A DNA stretch of 64,000 nt from positions 62,001 through 126,000 of the forward strand of contig VDMD01000046.1 in NCBI GenBank assembly GCA_007026445.1, given 5' to 3'. Positions 21,179 to 32,653 of this stretch are shown here, in pieces. The position numbers and the translations under genes were made by a program. How positions within the stretch are numbered: position 1 is the first letter of the stretch; every line of letters begins with the position of its first letter. The stretch comes from Schizophyllum amplum. Lineage: Eukaryota; Basidiomycota; Agaricomycetes; Agaricales; Schizophyllaceae. The notes below the pieces were generated by a model that was given only the letters and a program-made list of their open reading frames with translations, had not been told where the DNA came from and made no database searches.

Positions 21179-22173
21179 CTATGCCTTGACCTGCTCCGGT
21201 ACGAACCCTTTCCTCACGAGCCCCCGCACGCGCCATTCCCAGGCCACGAGGTTGACGTGTTTCGTGATCTCCTCGCGCAGATCGCGCTTGGACTTGTCGA
21301 GCGGCGAGGTCAGGATGCAATGGAGGTACGCAAAAAGAAGAGCGTCGAGGGGAGTGGGTGCACTTGAAGACGCGTCAGTCAGATGTCTATCATGCGCCGG
21401 GAATGCGTACGCACTCGGAGCCCAAGAACCACTTGTCTGTCCCAAGACGCTCGGACAACGCGTGGACGGCAACAGCGTACTGGGAGAAAATGCTATCCCG
21501 CTGCCTGTCCATTTTCCGGGACACCCACGGTAATGGCAGGTTGACGGGCAAGGTCAGAGGTAGGAGGGAAGACACCGCTATTGATGGGGCGGGTGTAGGC
21601 AGCAGCGAGTTAATCGTATGCGGTGCGGGGGCAGACAACAGTGATATGGGCGAGAACGCTGGTGGCGGGGTCGCCAGGATCTATAGCGCGTCAGCTCACG
21701 CGATCGGCGTATACATACGCAGCACGTACCAGCGCCGCGTGCACCACGCCCTCCAGGAGCTCGACCCATGCCCGGCTCTCGTCCTTCTCCTGCGGCCCAC
21801 GGTAGCCCTCCCACTCAGGTTCATCCTCCTCCTCGAACGAGGGTATATCATGTGCGGGTATCAGTTCACCGGAAGGCAGGTGCAGATTCGGCAGGCGGCC
21901 TTCAAGCGCGCCCTCAGCGGGTATGTCCCAGCGCAGCGCGATGCGCCTTTGCTGTCGCGCTGCTGCGTGCGTCAGTGCAAGATATGCCTGCCACTTGAGG
22001 CACTCGACATCGCGGCTGAGGCAGTCCGACTCCTCTGGCGGTGGATGGATCCAGAGCGTCGGGGCAGTCGGTGTGCAGCGGAGGTGGGCAGGCGGGGGTA
22101 TAGGTGGGTATTGGTGAAGAGGGAACGTCTCGAAGAGCTTGAGGAACGGCGAGGGGACTGTCGGCCACGACAT
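21179..22173 (-). CDS. SAM37: Metaxin/SAM37-like mitochondrial import subunit
   Basis: Three exons (21730-22173, 21415-21680, 21179-21362) give 297 aa in frame. The N-terminal part has the metaxin/Tom37 thioredoxin-like pattern (DVECLKWQAYLAL...RWDIPAEGALEGRLPNLHLPSG) and the C-terminal part the GST-C-like segment TPLDALLFAYLHCIL...LVAWEWRV. By family it is a peripheral subunit of the SAM complex that inserts beta-barrel proteins into the mitochondrial outer membrane. I start at MSWPTVPSPFLKLFETFPL rather than the upstream in-frame ATG because family members start with a similar short segment. The C-terminal tail lacks an obvious TM helix. Confidence 0.8.
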
Positions 22174-22393
22174 TTCTGCAAGTCGACGCGTCGAATACGC
22201 GCTCAAGGGCCTTTTCGGGATTTTTGATGCGAATTTGCGGCTGCTTGGTCTCCGCGGTCACCTCGGAGCCGGACTTCAACACAGCACTCTCCTGTTGCCA
22301 GTCCTTATAAATTAACAAACGCTGCGCAAGATACATAACACTACAGTACAGTAAATTCATATCCAAGACACCGCCGCCCCACGTAACCCACGA

Positions 22394-25300
22394 CTAGAAA
22401 CCAAGCTGTTCGACAAAGCTCTGCCATGTTGCATCCAGCACAGGAACACCCCCACCAAACACAGCCGGCTGCAGCCCATCGAATGCGCCATCCGCTCCAG
22501 GGAAGAACGCGCCATCCGCTGACCCGCCTGCCGAGCCATGTGTGTTGTGCGCGCCATTCATGCCGTTCCCGTTGGCCAGCCCATTCACGCCGTTACTCAT
22601 GGCCCTACCGCCATTCCCGCCGCCGCTCCCCAACCCACCACTGGTGGACCTCCCTCCTCTGTTGGGCTCGTCATGCCCCATCAGCAGCGCCGCATCGTAC
22701 GCGAACGCCGCCTCGAAGTTCCGCAGGTCCTCCGCCATCGTCGGATGGAATTGCTGCTCCATACTCTGCTGGACCGGCTGATGCGACTGGAAATGTTCGG
22801 CGTAGACCCCGCTCGGTCGGTCGAGGAACGGTGGGACGGCCGAGCTCGGTTCGCCGGGATAGGGCGTTGGGTTAGCGCCGTGTGTGCTGGCGGGAGACGA
22901 TTGTTGCAGGTTGACCTCTTCCCCGCCGCGCACGCGCACGAAGCCGGTCTTCCCACCCATGCGGTCGAGCTCGGCGCGCGAGACGGAGACATCCTGGTCG
23001 TGCGCGTCGACGTTGTTGATCACGGCCAGCGCTCGCTCCTTGAGACCGCGCACGGCTTCCTGTATCCGGGGAGGTAAGGAATGGGTGTTGTATAGACATT
23101 GAATCCACACACGAGAAGATTAGCAGCAGCAGGCGAGGTCTGCGAAGCCTTCTCGAACATGTCCGCCAGCAAGACGATCTCGTCGTACGCCGAAGGCGCC
23201 ATCTTCGCCGTCGGTGCGCGCGTTACCAACAGACACATAACGATCTGCAGGCGTAAACGAACGCTTCGTAGCTTGGAAATTCATACTCACCGCCGCTGAC
23301 AAGCCCTGTGACCACATGAGGCCCACCCGTGCAATACTCTCGGGGAACTTGCCCCACACAAGCTGTAGCGACTTGCCAAGTCGCCACGCGGAACGATACG
23401 TTGCCAGCACGGACGGCACATATCGATGACTCGACAGCTCAGTCGGCTTTTCGTCGAGCGCGACTGCAAAGTACGCGCGGTGTAGATTCAGGAGTGCTGG
23501 AAAACTCCGCGTCAGCCATCAGTGTTCTCTCACTTCGAGAAATAGTAAGGAGGGCACCACGCACTGGACTCCTTCTGCATAAGTACAAACCACCGCCGCA
23601 AATCACCCGAGGGTAAGGCAGCAATATCGTCGGGCATGCACGACGTGCCCTCCGTACAGATGGGCCGCAGATGTTCGGGCACAGGGAAATCACGGACGCG
23701 CCGATCGAGCTCGATGATGGCCGTGTACGGCGGCGTGCGCGCGTTGAACGCCGTCGTCAACACGTCGTGCAGCAGCTGGGTGTAGCGCCATGTCCATGTC
23801 CGGTCTGCATGGCGGTAGCGTCATTGAGGGTGGCTGAGGAGTGTCAAACACGACGTGCTTACAGTTCATCTCTGTGGTACCGTCTGCGCGCGTCACCGTT
23901 TCTTCCATGAGTGGACAGTCGATGAAGCGCTCGTCGAGCATTGGCGGGCGCCCGTACCAAAAGCTCTGTGGGGCGGTCAGAAGGAGCGCACATGTAGGAA
24001 GAGTAGAAACACGCACAAGCCATGTATCGTGGGTGAAGACAGCCCAGAAAAGCTCGTTGCGTTTCTTCGTCAAGCCGTAATCGAGCTTCCACCGTGAACT
24101 ATCCAGATCTACGACACATTAGCCAGACTCTTCCCCATATACAGTGTTTTCCCTTACGCAGGCCTATCTGCGCAAAGACATGAGCGGAAACCCCTGCCTT
24201 GATCTAATACATGCATACCGCTTGACAAAGCCGAAGCGCCAGCCCATCGTAGATCCACGCTTCCGGCGGGCCGACCGCATCCTTATCACTCAGTTCGATG
24301 TACTCCACGAGGTGCAGCTACAGTCCGGTGAGCCTCACGCCTGTCAAGAAGATGCGCGCCTACTAGAGCCTGTATCGACGCCAGCGTCGTCGACCGGTAG
24401 GGCGGCAAAAACGACAGCGCCGTCCGTGCTGCGTGGAAATAGTCGTTCGCCTTGGTGGAGAACGGTTCCACGGTGTTGTCGAAAAGCGCACCGATGGCGA
24501 AGACGGAGAACACGACCGCGAGCTTGTGGTACCAGGTCTCGGGCACCTGCGCTTGGCTGTGAGGTTGTGTGAGACGCATGAGGGTATGCATGGAGGACAA
24601 TCATACTCGGCGCGGAAGACATCCTGGATGGCGTCGTCGAAGAGATCAGTGCGACTCATGGCGGGGAATCTGTGGGCCGTGAGCGCTCTGAAGGAACGTC
24701 GTGGGCGCAACGCACAGCCATTCGCCGTAGCTGAGGTACAGCTCCGCCAGCCGGACCGCTTCTGAGAGGGTTGGTAATAGGCGGATGATTTCTCGTCCTG
24801 CGTCCGCATTGAGCTTCGCGTCGCCCTCAAGAAGGCAGGACCCGTAGGTCATTTTCCCGAATAGGAGGGGGAATATGTTGTCTGTTTGCATCGGCCTGCC
24901 CTTTGTCTGCACCTGCACAAGGATGTGTCAATAGCCGGATGCATTATCTGGCGATATACATACTCTGGCTAGATACTGGAGAGATAAGATGAGCTCTTGA
25001 CCAAGCAGCTAGATACGACACACCTCTGGCCTGGCAGTATTTCCCAAAAACCTGGCAGCACCGTTACCATCAAGAGTGAGCGTGCCTGGGACGTATGAGC
25101 GTAACGAACGACGAATGAAGCAGGCAACGCACCGAACGCGTCCAGCAGGTTTTCCTGCTCCTGTGGTGGTCGTATGATGGTGGGTATATGTATGCCCTCC
25201 ATCGGGCCGGATGGCGAATGTCCATTGCTACTTGATGAAGCGTTCGCGGACATTGGCGTGGGGTACGTCGAGTCGTTCTGCATTGGTTGGGGATTTGCGG

Positions 25301-25808
25301 AAACGGTGCCCTGCAAATCTTGCAACGACTGCTCCAGCTCGCGTATGCGCGCCTTCTGCCGGTCGATCTCATCGTGCAGCTCCTCCGTGTTGGCAAGAAA
25401 GAATCTGAACGTGTCAGCCGCAGGGGATCGTGATAAGATATTGCCTGCGCACCTGTTGCCCTTCCCACTAACCAACGAGCCTAAAGCGCAGATTGTGAGC
25501 GACCGCGTCGCGAACAGCAGTATGGGCGCCTAACCGTCCGGGCAGATGGACCCGCAGCCGCGGCTCACGCATTTCTGGCAGGGCACCTGATGTGGGTGAG
25601 GACTCAGAAAGCGTTCGTTGTGCGTGGCTGCCTACGCACGTCTTTGTCGCACTTGAGCTTCAGGCGCCGGCATTCTGCGCAAGATGTGGGGCTGTGAGGG
25701 TGGTAAGCGCCAGCGTTACGATGGGACGCGTTGCACGCACACTCGTCCGGGCTTCTTGCGCGGTCTCTGATCTTTCTCTTTCTCTTTTTCTTTGCTTGCG
25801 GGGGCCAT
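22394..25808 (-). CDS. Zn2Cys6 fungal-specific transcription factor
   Basis: The N-terminal zinc cluster is assembled across introns: SCAECRRLKLKCDK, then VPCQKCVSRGCGSICPDG, giving C-x2-C-x6-C...C-x2-C-x6-C-type spacing. It is followed by a linker and a coiled coil (TEELHDEIDRQKARIRELEQSL). The middle is a fungal_trans domain spread over many short exons (for example LATYRSAWRLGKSLQLVWGKFPESIARVGLMWSQGL). The C-terminus is Gly/Asn-rich and disordered. The start is set at 25808 (MAPASKEKEKEKDQRPRKKPGR) with a GTGCGT donor giving the correct frame into the cluster. It is a nuclear DNA-binding regulator with unknown targets. I did not fix every exon in 23100-25000. It is divergent from A3. Confidence 0.85.
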
Positions 25809-26616
25809 GACAGTATGAGAGTGGGAAGGAAGACGCGTCGCGCTGCCGTAGACGTCGGACCCGCGCGCTGATCAGGTTCCACCGCAAGTGAGTAAGCAGC
25901 GCGCAGTGGAACACGTCCAGTATATAGACACGAGTGTCGGGCGTTATAATGATGGTTGTTGAGTGAGACCTGGGTGAAACTGGGCAGTTGGCTTGACAAG
26001 AACAATGACAAAGCTAAGAACAATGGGAAATGTCCGAAAGCGGACCGGGTGGCGTCTCTTTGTTTCACGATCAGGGATATAAACGTGAATAGAACTTCAC
26101 CTGAACGCTTGAGCTCCGAGTCCAAGCCTTCCTCAGCTGTGTCGTGACGCCCTCGGCCGAACAGGGATTCCTTTCAAGGAACACAGGGCCTCTGCGTTTG
26201 CTGGCGCAGCTCAAGTAGTATGCTTCACGTTCCTAGAAGTAAATAATAGCACACTTGCTTTATAGGCATCCCACTGTTCTTTCTCTACTTCAGCAGAGGA
26301 AGGCTCTCACGGGCGGTGAGAACCTGGTCGCCATGAGACCACTGAACAGGGCATGCCATTGTTCCTTTCAGGATTGAAAGGTCGGAGCATGTGTCTCACC
26401 GACTGCCGGCTTCTACTAACCACATCTGTACAGAATTACCATGTACGTGCGTGAATTAACAAAGCAGCACCTCAGAGGCTTTTAAGGCCGGCGAGTCGTT
26501 CTCGCTTCTGCACCTACGATTCTCCCTTACGACTTCCGGACGCTTCAGTTACGCCTCACGTCTCTTACTGACGGATCTATACGCTCTACGACACCCACAG
26601 TGAATACCATACCATT
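25809..26616. promoter_or_regulatory. Divergent promoter region between the Zn2Cys6 factor and A3
   Basis: The part after about 26230 is the inverted counterpart of 8870-9850 without the TIR insertion. The part before it is unique. No coding gene is supported. Confidence 0.5.
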
Positions 26617-28420
26617 ATGCCTTCTACCAGTGGGTGACCCTCGCCACAATATGCAGTAACGCTTTGCTGACGATTCACTAGCTTCATCCTTCTCGACAGG
26701 ACGATCCCGCGACATCTCTCTTCACGATACCGACCTAGTTGAAGAAGACCTCACTATGACTTCTACCAGTGAGTGCTCGTGGTCACAATATATACAATCA
26801 AGGTTTGACTGACGGCTTCCACCTCGCCCCACAGGACAATCCCGCGACATCCCCGTCCATGACGCCTTTGCCGTACAGGCTGGCCCTGTATACACCTCCC
26901 ACCTGGTCTCATCTCCCCCACCCATCCGGTATCATCATCACCTCTACTACAGGCTCCGCTCGCGCTTCAGGCGCCTGACCGCAGGATTCCGCCACAATAA
27001 CGACCACACCGTCTCAGATCAAGACCAGTCGCCGTGGCCCCCTGTCGGTCACCGTCCTCTTGAACGCCAGAGAGCGCAATACTGGGACCGTCAGGCGCGC
27101 GATGATCAACAGCCGCCGGACAGCCACACGCAAGACCTTTATGCATCGACAATGCTTCCACTGTGTCTGCCTGGACCTCGGATCAGCTGGCCACAAAATC
27201 ACTCGACCTCGCCGAGCTGCCCTACGATGGCTTCTGGCGCGTCTCCTGCAATGTCTATCGGAGAGGTTCCCTGTCGGGCGCTACCACCGTCTCCCCCAGT
27301 GACCATCGTCCCTTATCCGGATGCAACGACAAGCACACGCGACTCCGATGTTGTCTTAGGCGATCAGGATGTCGAGGACCCTAACAATAGTCTGCCCGCG
27401 CGGATAGACGAAATCTTGGCACCTATGCCCTCGTTCGCCAAGACACACAATCGTCCTACAGACCATCAGGCGCCCGATTCTCAGGCCCTTGCCATCGCGA
27501 CCATGCGTGCTGTGCCATCCTCCGGCCCCGCGCTGCGTTCGTCCGATGTCGAACACCCAAACATCAATGCACTGCTTCCGCAATCTCGGAATGAAGTCGC
27601 GTCTAACGACGACTACCTGCCGACTTTTGTGGGAATCAGCAAGGCTGCTAGTCTGGCTGACATGGGGCATCTAAAGCTTGACATTGATGTCGGGACGAGG
27701 CGACGAGTCGATGGCTGCGAGCGAAAGCTCTTCTGGGGCGACTTCGACGACGCCGTCCATATGCTTCCGGCGCTATGCGAGCCACATAAGACGCGCTTGA
27801 CACAGTTATACCTGCGTATTCGCCGTTCGCAGGATCGAAGCGATCGCGATGTTATGGACACGCTGATGCTGAGCCTGAAGGACTATTTGTTCGGCATCTT
27901 TGCGGTCCACGTCATCATGGATGCAGACGATGACCTGGGCGACAAGAACCACAATTTCCATGACTATCTTCCTCATCTGGGCCACCTGTGCATCGAAGGC
28001 CAGACGACAGCGAGCCGGTTCATGTGCTTCCCCCTGCGCGGTTTACGCCGGATCGACGTTGTGGTGAAGATGTCTTTCAACGAGATCCTGGAGATCTTGG
28101 ACCAAGCAGAAGGCCTGGACCTCCTTGTACTCGATTTTCATAGTGGCAGAGGCGACAGCTCAAACCCGACGCACACCATGGACAGTCTATGGCCGACACT
28201 GCAAGACGTCCGACTTCCGCCTGCCATACATATTACTGCGGACGACCCTACCGCACTCCTGCCGTATTTCCGTGCAGCTTCGTCTACGACAGATTTGCGC
28301 CTGATCGTGACAGGCAATGAATGCCCTGCTGAAGTAGCGGAACTGTTTGTCTATCCTCGACTCTGGAAGTTGGATGTCGAAGGATGTAGTGCAGCCGTAG
28401 GTGATTCACTTGGTTGGTAG
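26617..28420 (+). CDS. Family A copy 3 (A3)
   Basis: Exons 26617-26629 (13 nt, ATGCCTTCTACCA), 26682-26768 (87 nt) and 26835-28420 give 561 aa, in frame with no stop. As in A2, exon 2 ends in a near-copy of exon 1 (ATGACTTCTACCA) and the following exon repeats RSRDI.xHD-type residues. The N-terminal half resembles A2 (YRLRSRFRRLTAGFRH, DQDQSPWPPVGHRPL). The C-terminal half resembles A1 (LFAVHVIMD-type strand, ECPAEVAELFVYPRLW). It is convergent with B3 (60 bp). Function is unknown. Confidence 0.7.
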
Positions 28421-28480
28421 ACAGATAGTAGAGGTTTGTCCGGTCGGATACTTGAAGCAATAACGCGGTGTATCTAGAGA

Positions 28481-29695
28481 CTAAGCAACCACCAATGCAT
28501 GGTACGCCTGTTCCGCTTCAGCATATGATTGGGTGAAGAAAACAATATGTGGGGGTATGTATGGCAAGGGATCGAATTGGTTGCGATATCTGACGCGGGG
28601 TCCGTCATAGGGATCATAGCGAAGAATTCTAAGGTCCTGCAATTCATGGCATCGAAAAAGGAGTTTGAGCTCATCGTCATTTCCGGGAAGTATCCAGCGA
28701 AGAGCGAGCATGCGCGGATGCGCAGATGAACGCCTCAGCATCGCCCGAATTGCGTCGGATTGTATACCTGCGACAGCTAAGTCAAGTCGGACGAGGTTAG
28801 GTACGACGAGACCTCCGAAGAGGTTGGACCAGTCGTACATTCCGCTCAACATCAGAACACGAAGATGCCGGAGAATGATAGGCGTCGCTATCGAGGGTAT
28901 CAGGTACCCATCGTTCTTGCCTGGCATTACGCCTGGCGTATGTCGCACGACAGCCTGCAGGACCTCGAGCTGAGGGCAGGCCTGCAGGAGCGCCATGACT
29001 TTATCCGATCGAATAGCGTTGACCCCGATACGAGTGAGCTGCCGAAGGGTCGATGGGGGAGCATGGATCACGGCGAAGAACCATTGTACTGTCCGGAGTA
29101 CAGGTGACGCGTAGAACGACTCCCAAAGACGTGAAGTGGCAGACCCGTCCCTGTCGTCGGTTTCGAACCGTATCGTAGCCCGCTGCAGTCGAACGAAAGC
29201 GTATCGTGGGAGGTCCAACAGTGGCTGAATCATGTCGATGATCTTTGGCGGTTCATACTTTACTATCAAGGATATTTCCTCCCAGCGAGAAGAAGTTGAA
29301 GCGACGAGCTGCATGAACCGTCGACAGGCAGCCGCGTTACGTCGCAGTGGGTCCGTATAATGATTGTCGTCCATCCGCAGTGTCAGCGGCAAGCCGGCTG
29401 AGTACTGAAGGGCGAGCTTCAGGGCAGCGGTGTCACGGGCTGAAGGTAAGGGAACGTCGATCATGGTCCACAGCTGAGGACATCCTCGCGTGACGGTGAA
29501 CCAGCGCGAACAGACGTGGCCGAGTAGAATTATCATCCGACTGTAAAGCGGTGTCTTGCAGTTGCGATAGTCTCGGCGCGATTGCATGTGCTCAGCCCGC
29601 GGGTAGTTGAATATGTCGTTGGGTTCACCGCACATCAGGAAGATAGCACAGAGCAACTCGGTCGGCAGGCGGTGGATTTTCAAGAGCATGTTCAT
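28481..29695 (-). CDS. F-box-like/LRR protein, family B copy 3 (B3)
   Basis: The frame runs from an ATG (MNMLLKIHRLPTELLCAIFLMC) through the F-box-like motif and VCSRWFTVTRGCPQLW to an LRR-like solenoid, 404 aa. This ATG is usable, but the frame is open further upstream to an acceptor TTCTCAG near 29745, and upstream exons shared with B2 are likely. The first half resembles B1 (NYPR, MQSR, TPLYSRM) and the second half B2 (MLSGMYDWS, RRSSAH). It is tail-to-tail with A3. SCF adaptor function is inferred from the family. Confidence 0.75.
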   Translation of the reverse strand: MNMLLKIHRLPTELLCAIFLMCGEPNDIFNYPRAEHMQSRRDYRNCKTPLYSRMIILLGHVCSRWFTVTRGCPQLWTMIDVPLPSARDTAALKLALQYSAGLPLTLRMDDNHYTDPLRRNAAACRRFMQLVASTSSRWEEISLIVKYEPPKIIDMIQPLLDLPRYAFVRLQRATIRFETDDRDGSATSRLWESFYASPVLRTVQWFFAVIHAPPSTLRQLTRIGVNAIRSDKVMALLQACPQLEVLQAVVRHTPGVMPGKNDGYLIPSIATPIILRHLRVLMLSGMYDWSNLFGGLVVPNLVRLDLAVAGIQSDAIRAMLRRSSAHPRMLALRWILPGNDDELKLLFRCHELQDLRILRYDPYDGPRVRYRNQFDPLPYIPPHIVFFTQSYAEAEQAYHALVVA

Positions 29696-30109
29696 TCTCT
29701 GGCGGTGGGTCGTGCAAGTAGCCGAGTATTCACGAGGTGTCGCTGAGAATCACAACCAATCTCAGTCTCATTGAAGGGCATTCGAGTAAGCGGACGCACC
29801 AGGCGACGGCAGCACCGATAGATGATGATGGATGCCGCTTCTGCCATCGCCAACAACAGATACATGCCCTGTAGAGCGAGTCAATAATCTGGAGAGCCTT
29901 CGTTGACTTTGTTGTATGTGACTTACTTGTGTTGCTCATTGCGAGCAGTAGCCACTTGCAGACGATGAATTTGTATCCGATTGTGCTTTGGCATATCAGC
30001 ATCTGGTCAAATACAGCGGTAAAACGCGACTTGCATTACGGAAGACTGCTGCTCGCGAAGTTGACCTCACCAAAGAATGACAGAGTATTAGGCTCCGTAA
30101 TGCTTATGG
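29696..30109 (-). other. Likely upstream exons/leader of B3
   Basis: On the minus strand a donor CAAGTAAGTCACATAC (near 29925) and a CTCTACAG acceptor (near 29875) correspond to those upstream of B2. The frame between contains hydrophobic stretches, but the reading frame is not settled. Confidence 0.45.
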
Positions 30110-31140
30110 TCAGACGAACGGCGCAGCGACGGCAGACGTATCACTTACCGAGTCCAGCTCGAGTTAGAGCAAGGATAGCTCGATGGTATGGGGGAAGAGG
30201 CTACGACCTTTGCCGTATGCGCGCCTTTTGAGGGTGCTGACTGCGGCGATGCGGAAGTCTGCCTCCGACCGAAAGACAATAGACTTATTGTGCTACGCGG
30301 CTCGGCGTAGCGCATGTCTTTGTGCATGATGATATCCTGATGCCCTGTTCAGGTTGAGCAGTAGACTCCAGTGCAATGGGGCATATGTCGCTGTGCTGCC
30401 GATGCGGCGGACTCGTCCGGTGACAAAAAAGTCGAACTTCCGCAACGCAACACGCGACTCGGCACCTGCCGACTCAGGTTGACTTTCGCTGCACTGCAGC
30501 TGCACTTGGATGATACCGGAGCTGCATAGTTCTTGCGCATGTTTTCGCTGAGTTATATAAGGAAAACTCATCAAGCAGGACTTCCCATACTGCTTGGTAC
30601 AATATCAGCCTGAGCATGGCCTTCCGTTCAAACCTAGCGCAGACTCACTGTAGGATCCAGAAGCTATGAGAGCAGAAGGCCGACTTGATATTGCCGCATG
30701 TGAGGTCTAAACGGACACTATACAACGACGGAACGGTAACCATCATAGTAAGAGACAAGGGACGTCCGCATTTGGAAGGCTTTGTTTCCTGCCAAACAGT
30801 GACGTGGCTGATCGCGAGAGCGTACTGAGCGGTCCGATGCCCGGACCTGCGCACCCGGACCGATACTTCTTCTTGGATTCCTCATTGAGCGCTCGACCTC
30901 CCTTGTTCCCGCTATGGATTTCCCTTTGTATACCGGCGAAGGCACAATGTCTTGGCCGAACGAAGATGGTCATTTGTGCTCTATCTGGAATGAAGAAGCC
31001 CATACCTGTTGAGCGGGAGACACCTGCTATATTCAGCCCGAATTCCCTTCAAGGGTATGCCTGACCTTTCATGATTTCCACCTTGAAAAGGCGCGCGAGT
31101 ATGTGGAGAGTACCTCCCATAATCCCCTCGTTCTGCCGCC
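30110..31140. repeat. Conserved non-annotated block, inverted copy of 4255-5310
   Basis: This is the inverted counterpart of 4255-5310. The minus-strand frame from 31003 (starting MGFFIPDRAQ) stays open for 86 codons here. The same frame stops after about 28 codons in the other copy. It lies upstream of B3 and points towards it. It could be 5' exons of B3 or a small unannotated gene. Confidence 0.65.
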
Positions 31141-31429
31141 GCTCTCTCTTATCTTCCTTGCGCCTAGGTATCGTTTTCATCAAGAGGCCTCCCATTCCTT
31201 ATGAGCAGGGCGAGTAAGGGCGCTTTTGGAGGACGCGTGCCTCCCACCGCTGGCGCAGTCGGCGCTTCTCAAGACTCATTGGCACTGTCATCGAGGGGGC
31301 AGGGTGTGTTCGTTCGTTTTACATGCATTCAGCACTGGCTGAACAGCGGATCCAGCGACACCTCCTGATGCTCCTCTAACTCAAGCCCGAGCTCGCGGTT
31401 CGGAGGAAATAATACGGGGAATTCATCGC
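31141..31429. other. Leader region upstream of B4
   Basis: An acceptor-like ATCCAG precedes CGACACCTCC (about 31350), the same words that start the last exon of B3. Earlier exons are unresolved. Confidence 0.4.
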
Positions 31430-32587
31430 TTACCCCCTGAGCTGCTCTGTGCCATCTTCATGATGTGCGGTACACCGCACGAGTCGTTCTCCTATCCGCG
31501 GGATGAGCACATGCATTCGGACACCCCGACTAAGGTGCATCTCTATAGCCAAGCTGCTGTGCAGTTGGGATACGTATGCTCGTACTGGTTTGCCGTCACG
31601 CGTGGCTATCCTCCGCTGTGGACCATGGTCGATGCCTCCTACCCACAGCTACGCGACCTCACCGCCTTGTCTCTTTGCCTGCGATATTCGGCCAGTCTAT
31701 CGCTGTGTCTGCGGATCAACGACGACACGCCCCCGTACAAACGCAATACGGACATCTGCCGACGGTTCATGCGCGTCGTTGCAACAGTGCCGGACCGATG
31801 GAAAGAGATATCTATCAGATTGGACGCGACATGCGGCGGTGTTCTGGATCCTCTGCTCGCCCTGCCGCCGAACTCCTTCGTCAATCTTAAACGTGCTTCA
31901 CTGCGCTTTCGGGATTGTAACTCGACACCTTCCATCCCTGACATATCCCTCTGGAAGTCGTTCCATGCATCCTCTGCCCTCACTACTGTGGAATGGCGGG
32001 GTGATCCATATATTCGCCTCGCTGTCCCATCGTCGACTCTGGCACATCTAACGCACATCAGCTCGAACGGCATCTATCCAGGGAGCCTCATGGCGCTTCT
32101 TCAGGCATGTCCGCAGCTCCAAGTCTTGCAAACTGTGGTGCAGCGCACATCAGACGTATTCCTAGGAACCGAAGACGGCTATCTCCTGCCTACCTCGCGG
32201 CAGATCAGCCTTCCTCACCTGCAGGAGCTCGTGCTGCGTGGTATGCGAGACTGGTCTCGGCTCTTCAACTGTCTATCTGTACCACGCCTCCGCCGGCTGG
32301 ACTTGTCGTTGGCGCGTATACAGGTGAATGCGATAGAGGGCATGTTGACCAGGTCCGCGGCACACCTGAAGATGTTGACTCTCCACCGTATCCCCGCGGG
32401 ACAAGACGACCACGTTGCCACTCTCCTCAGAAGTGCGGGTCTGCGCCATCTAGAGATATTTCGTTGGGCTACTTCCCCCCGTAGAAGGACCGATAACTTC
32501 GATCCTTTCTCACTGATTGCGCAGCGTATATTTCATACCACATCGTACAGTGAGGCAGAGAACATGTATCGTACTATATATCATTGA
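31430..32587 (+). CDS. F-box-like/LRR protein, family B copy 4 (B4), 5' end incomplete
   Basis: The F-box-like motif reads GIHRLPPELLCAIFMMC, starting upstream of the first in-frame ATG (31460); the frame is open back to about 31345. VCSYWFAVTRGYPPLW and an LRR-like region follow. It is the most divergent B copy. It lacks the DNHYT segment of B1/B3 and has a changed C-terminus. Its 3' half matches B1 best (LRGMRDWSRLFNCLSVPRL), its 5' part B2. It is convergent with A4 (66 bp). Confidence 0.72.
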   Translation, partial: LPPELLCAIFMMCGTPHESFSYPRDEHMHSDTPTKVHLYSQAAVQLGYVCSYWFAVTRGYPPLWTMVDASYPQLRDLTALSLCLRYSASLSLCLRINDDTPPYKRNTDICRRFMRVVATVPDRWKEISIRLDATCGGVLDPLLALPPNSFVNLKRASLRFRDCNSTPSIPDISLWKSFHASSALTTVEWRGDPYIRLAVPSSTLAHLTHISSNGIYPGSLMALLQACPQLQVLQTVVQRTSDVFLGTEDGYLLPTSRQISLPHLQELVLRGMRDWSRLFNCLSVPRLRRLDLSLARIQVNAIEGMLTRSAAHLKMLTLHRIPAGQDDHVATLLRSAGLRHLEIFRWATSPRRRTDNFDPFSLIAQRIFHTTSYSEAENMYRTIYH

Positions 32588-32653
32588 CCAGTGTATCGTC
32601 TTTATGGTAATGCATCATGAACAGACCGCTCGGAAGGCGTTTGACTACAAATA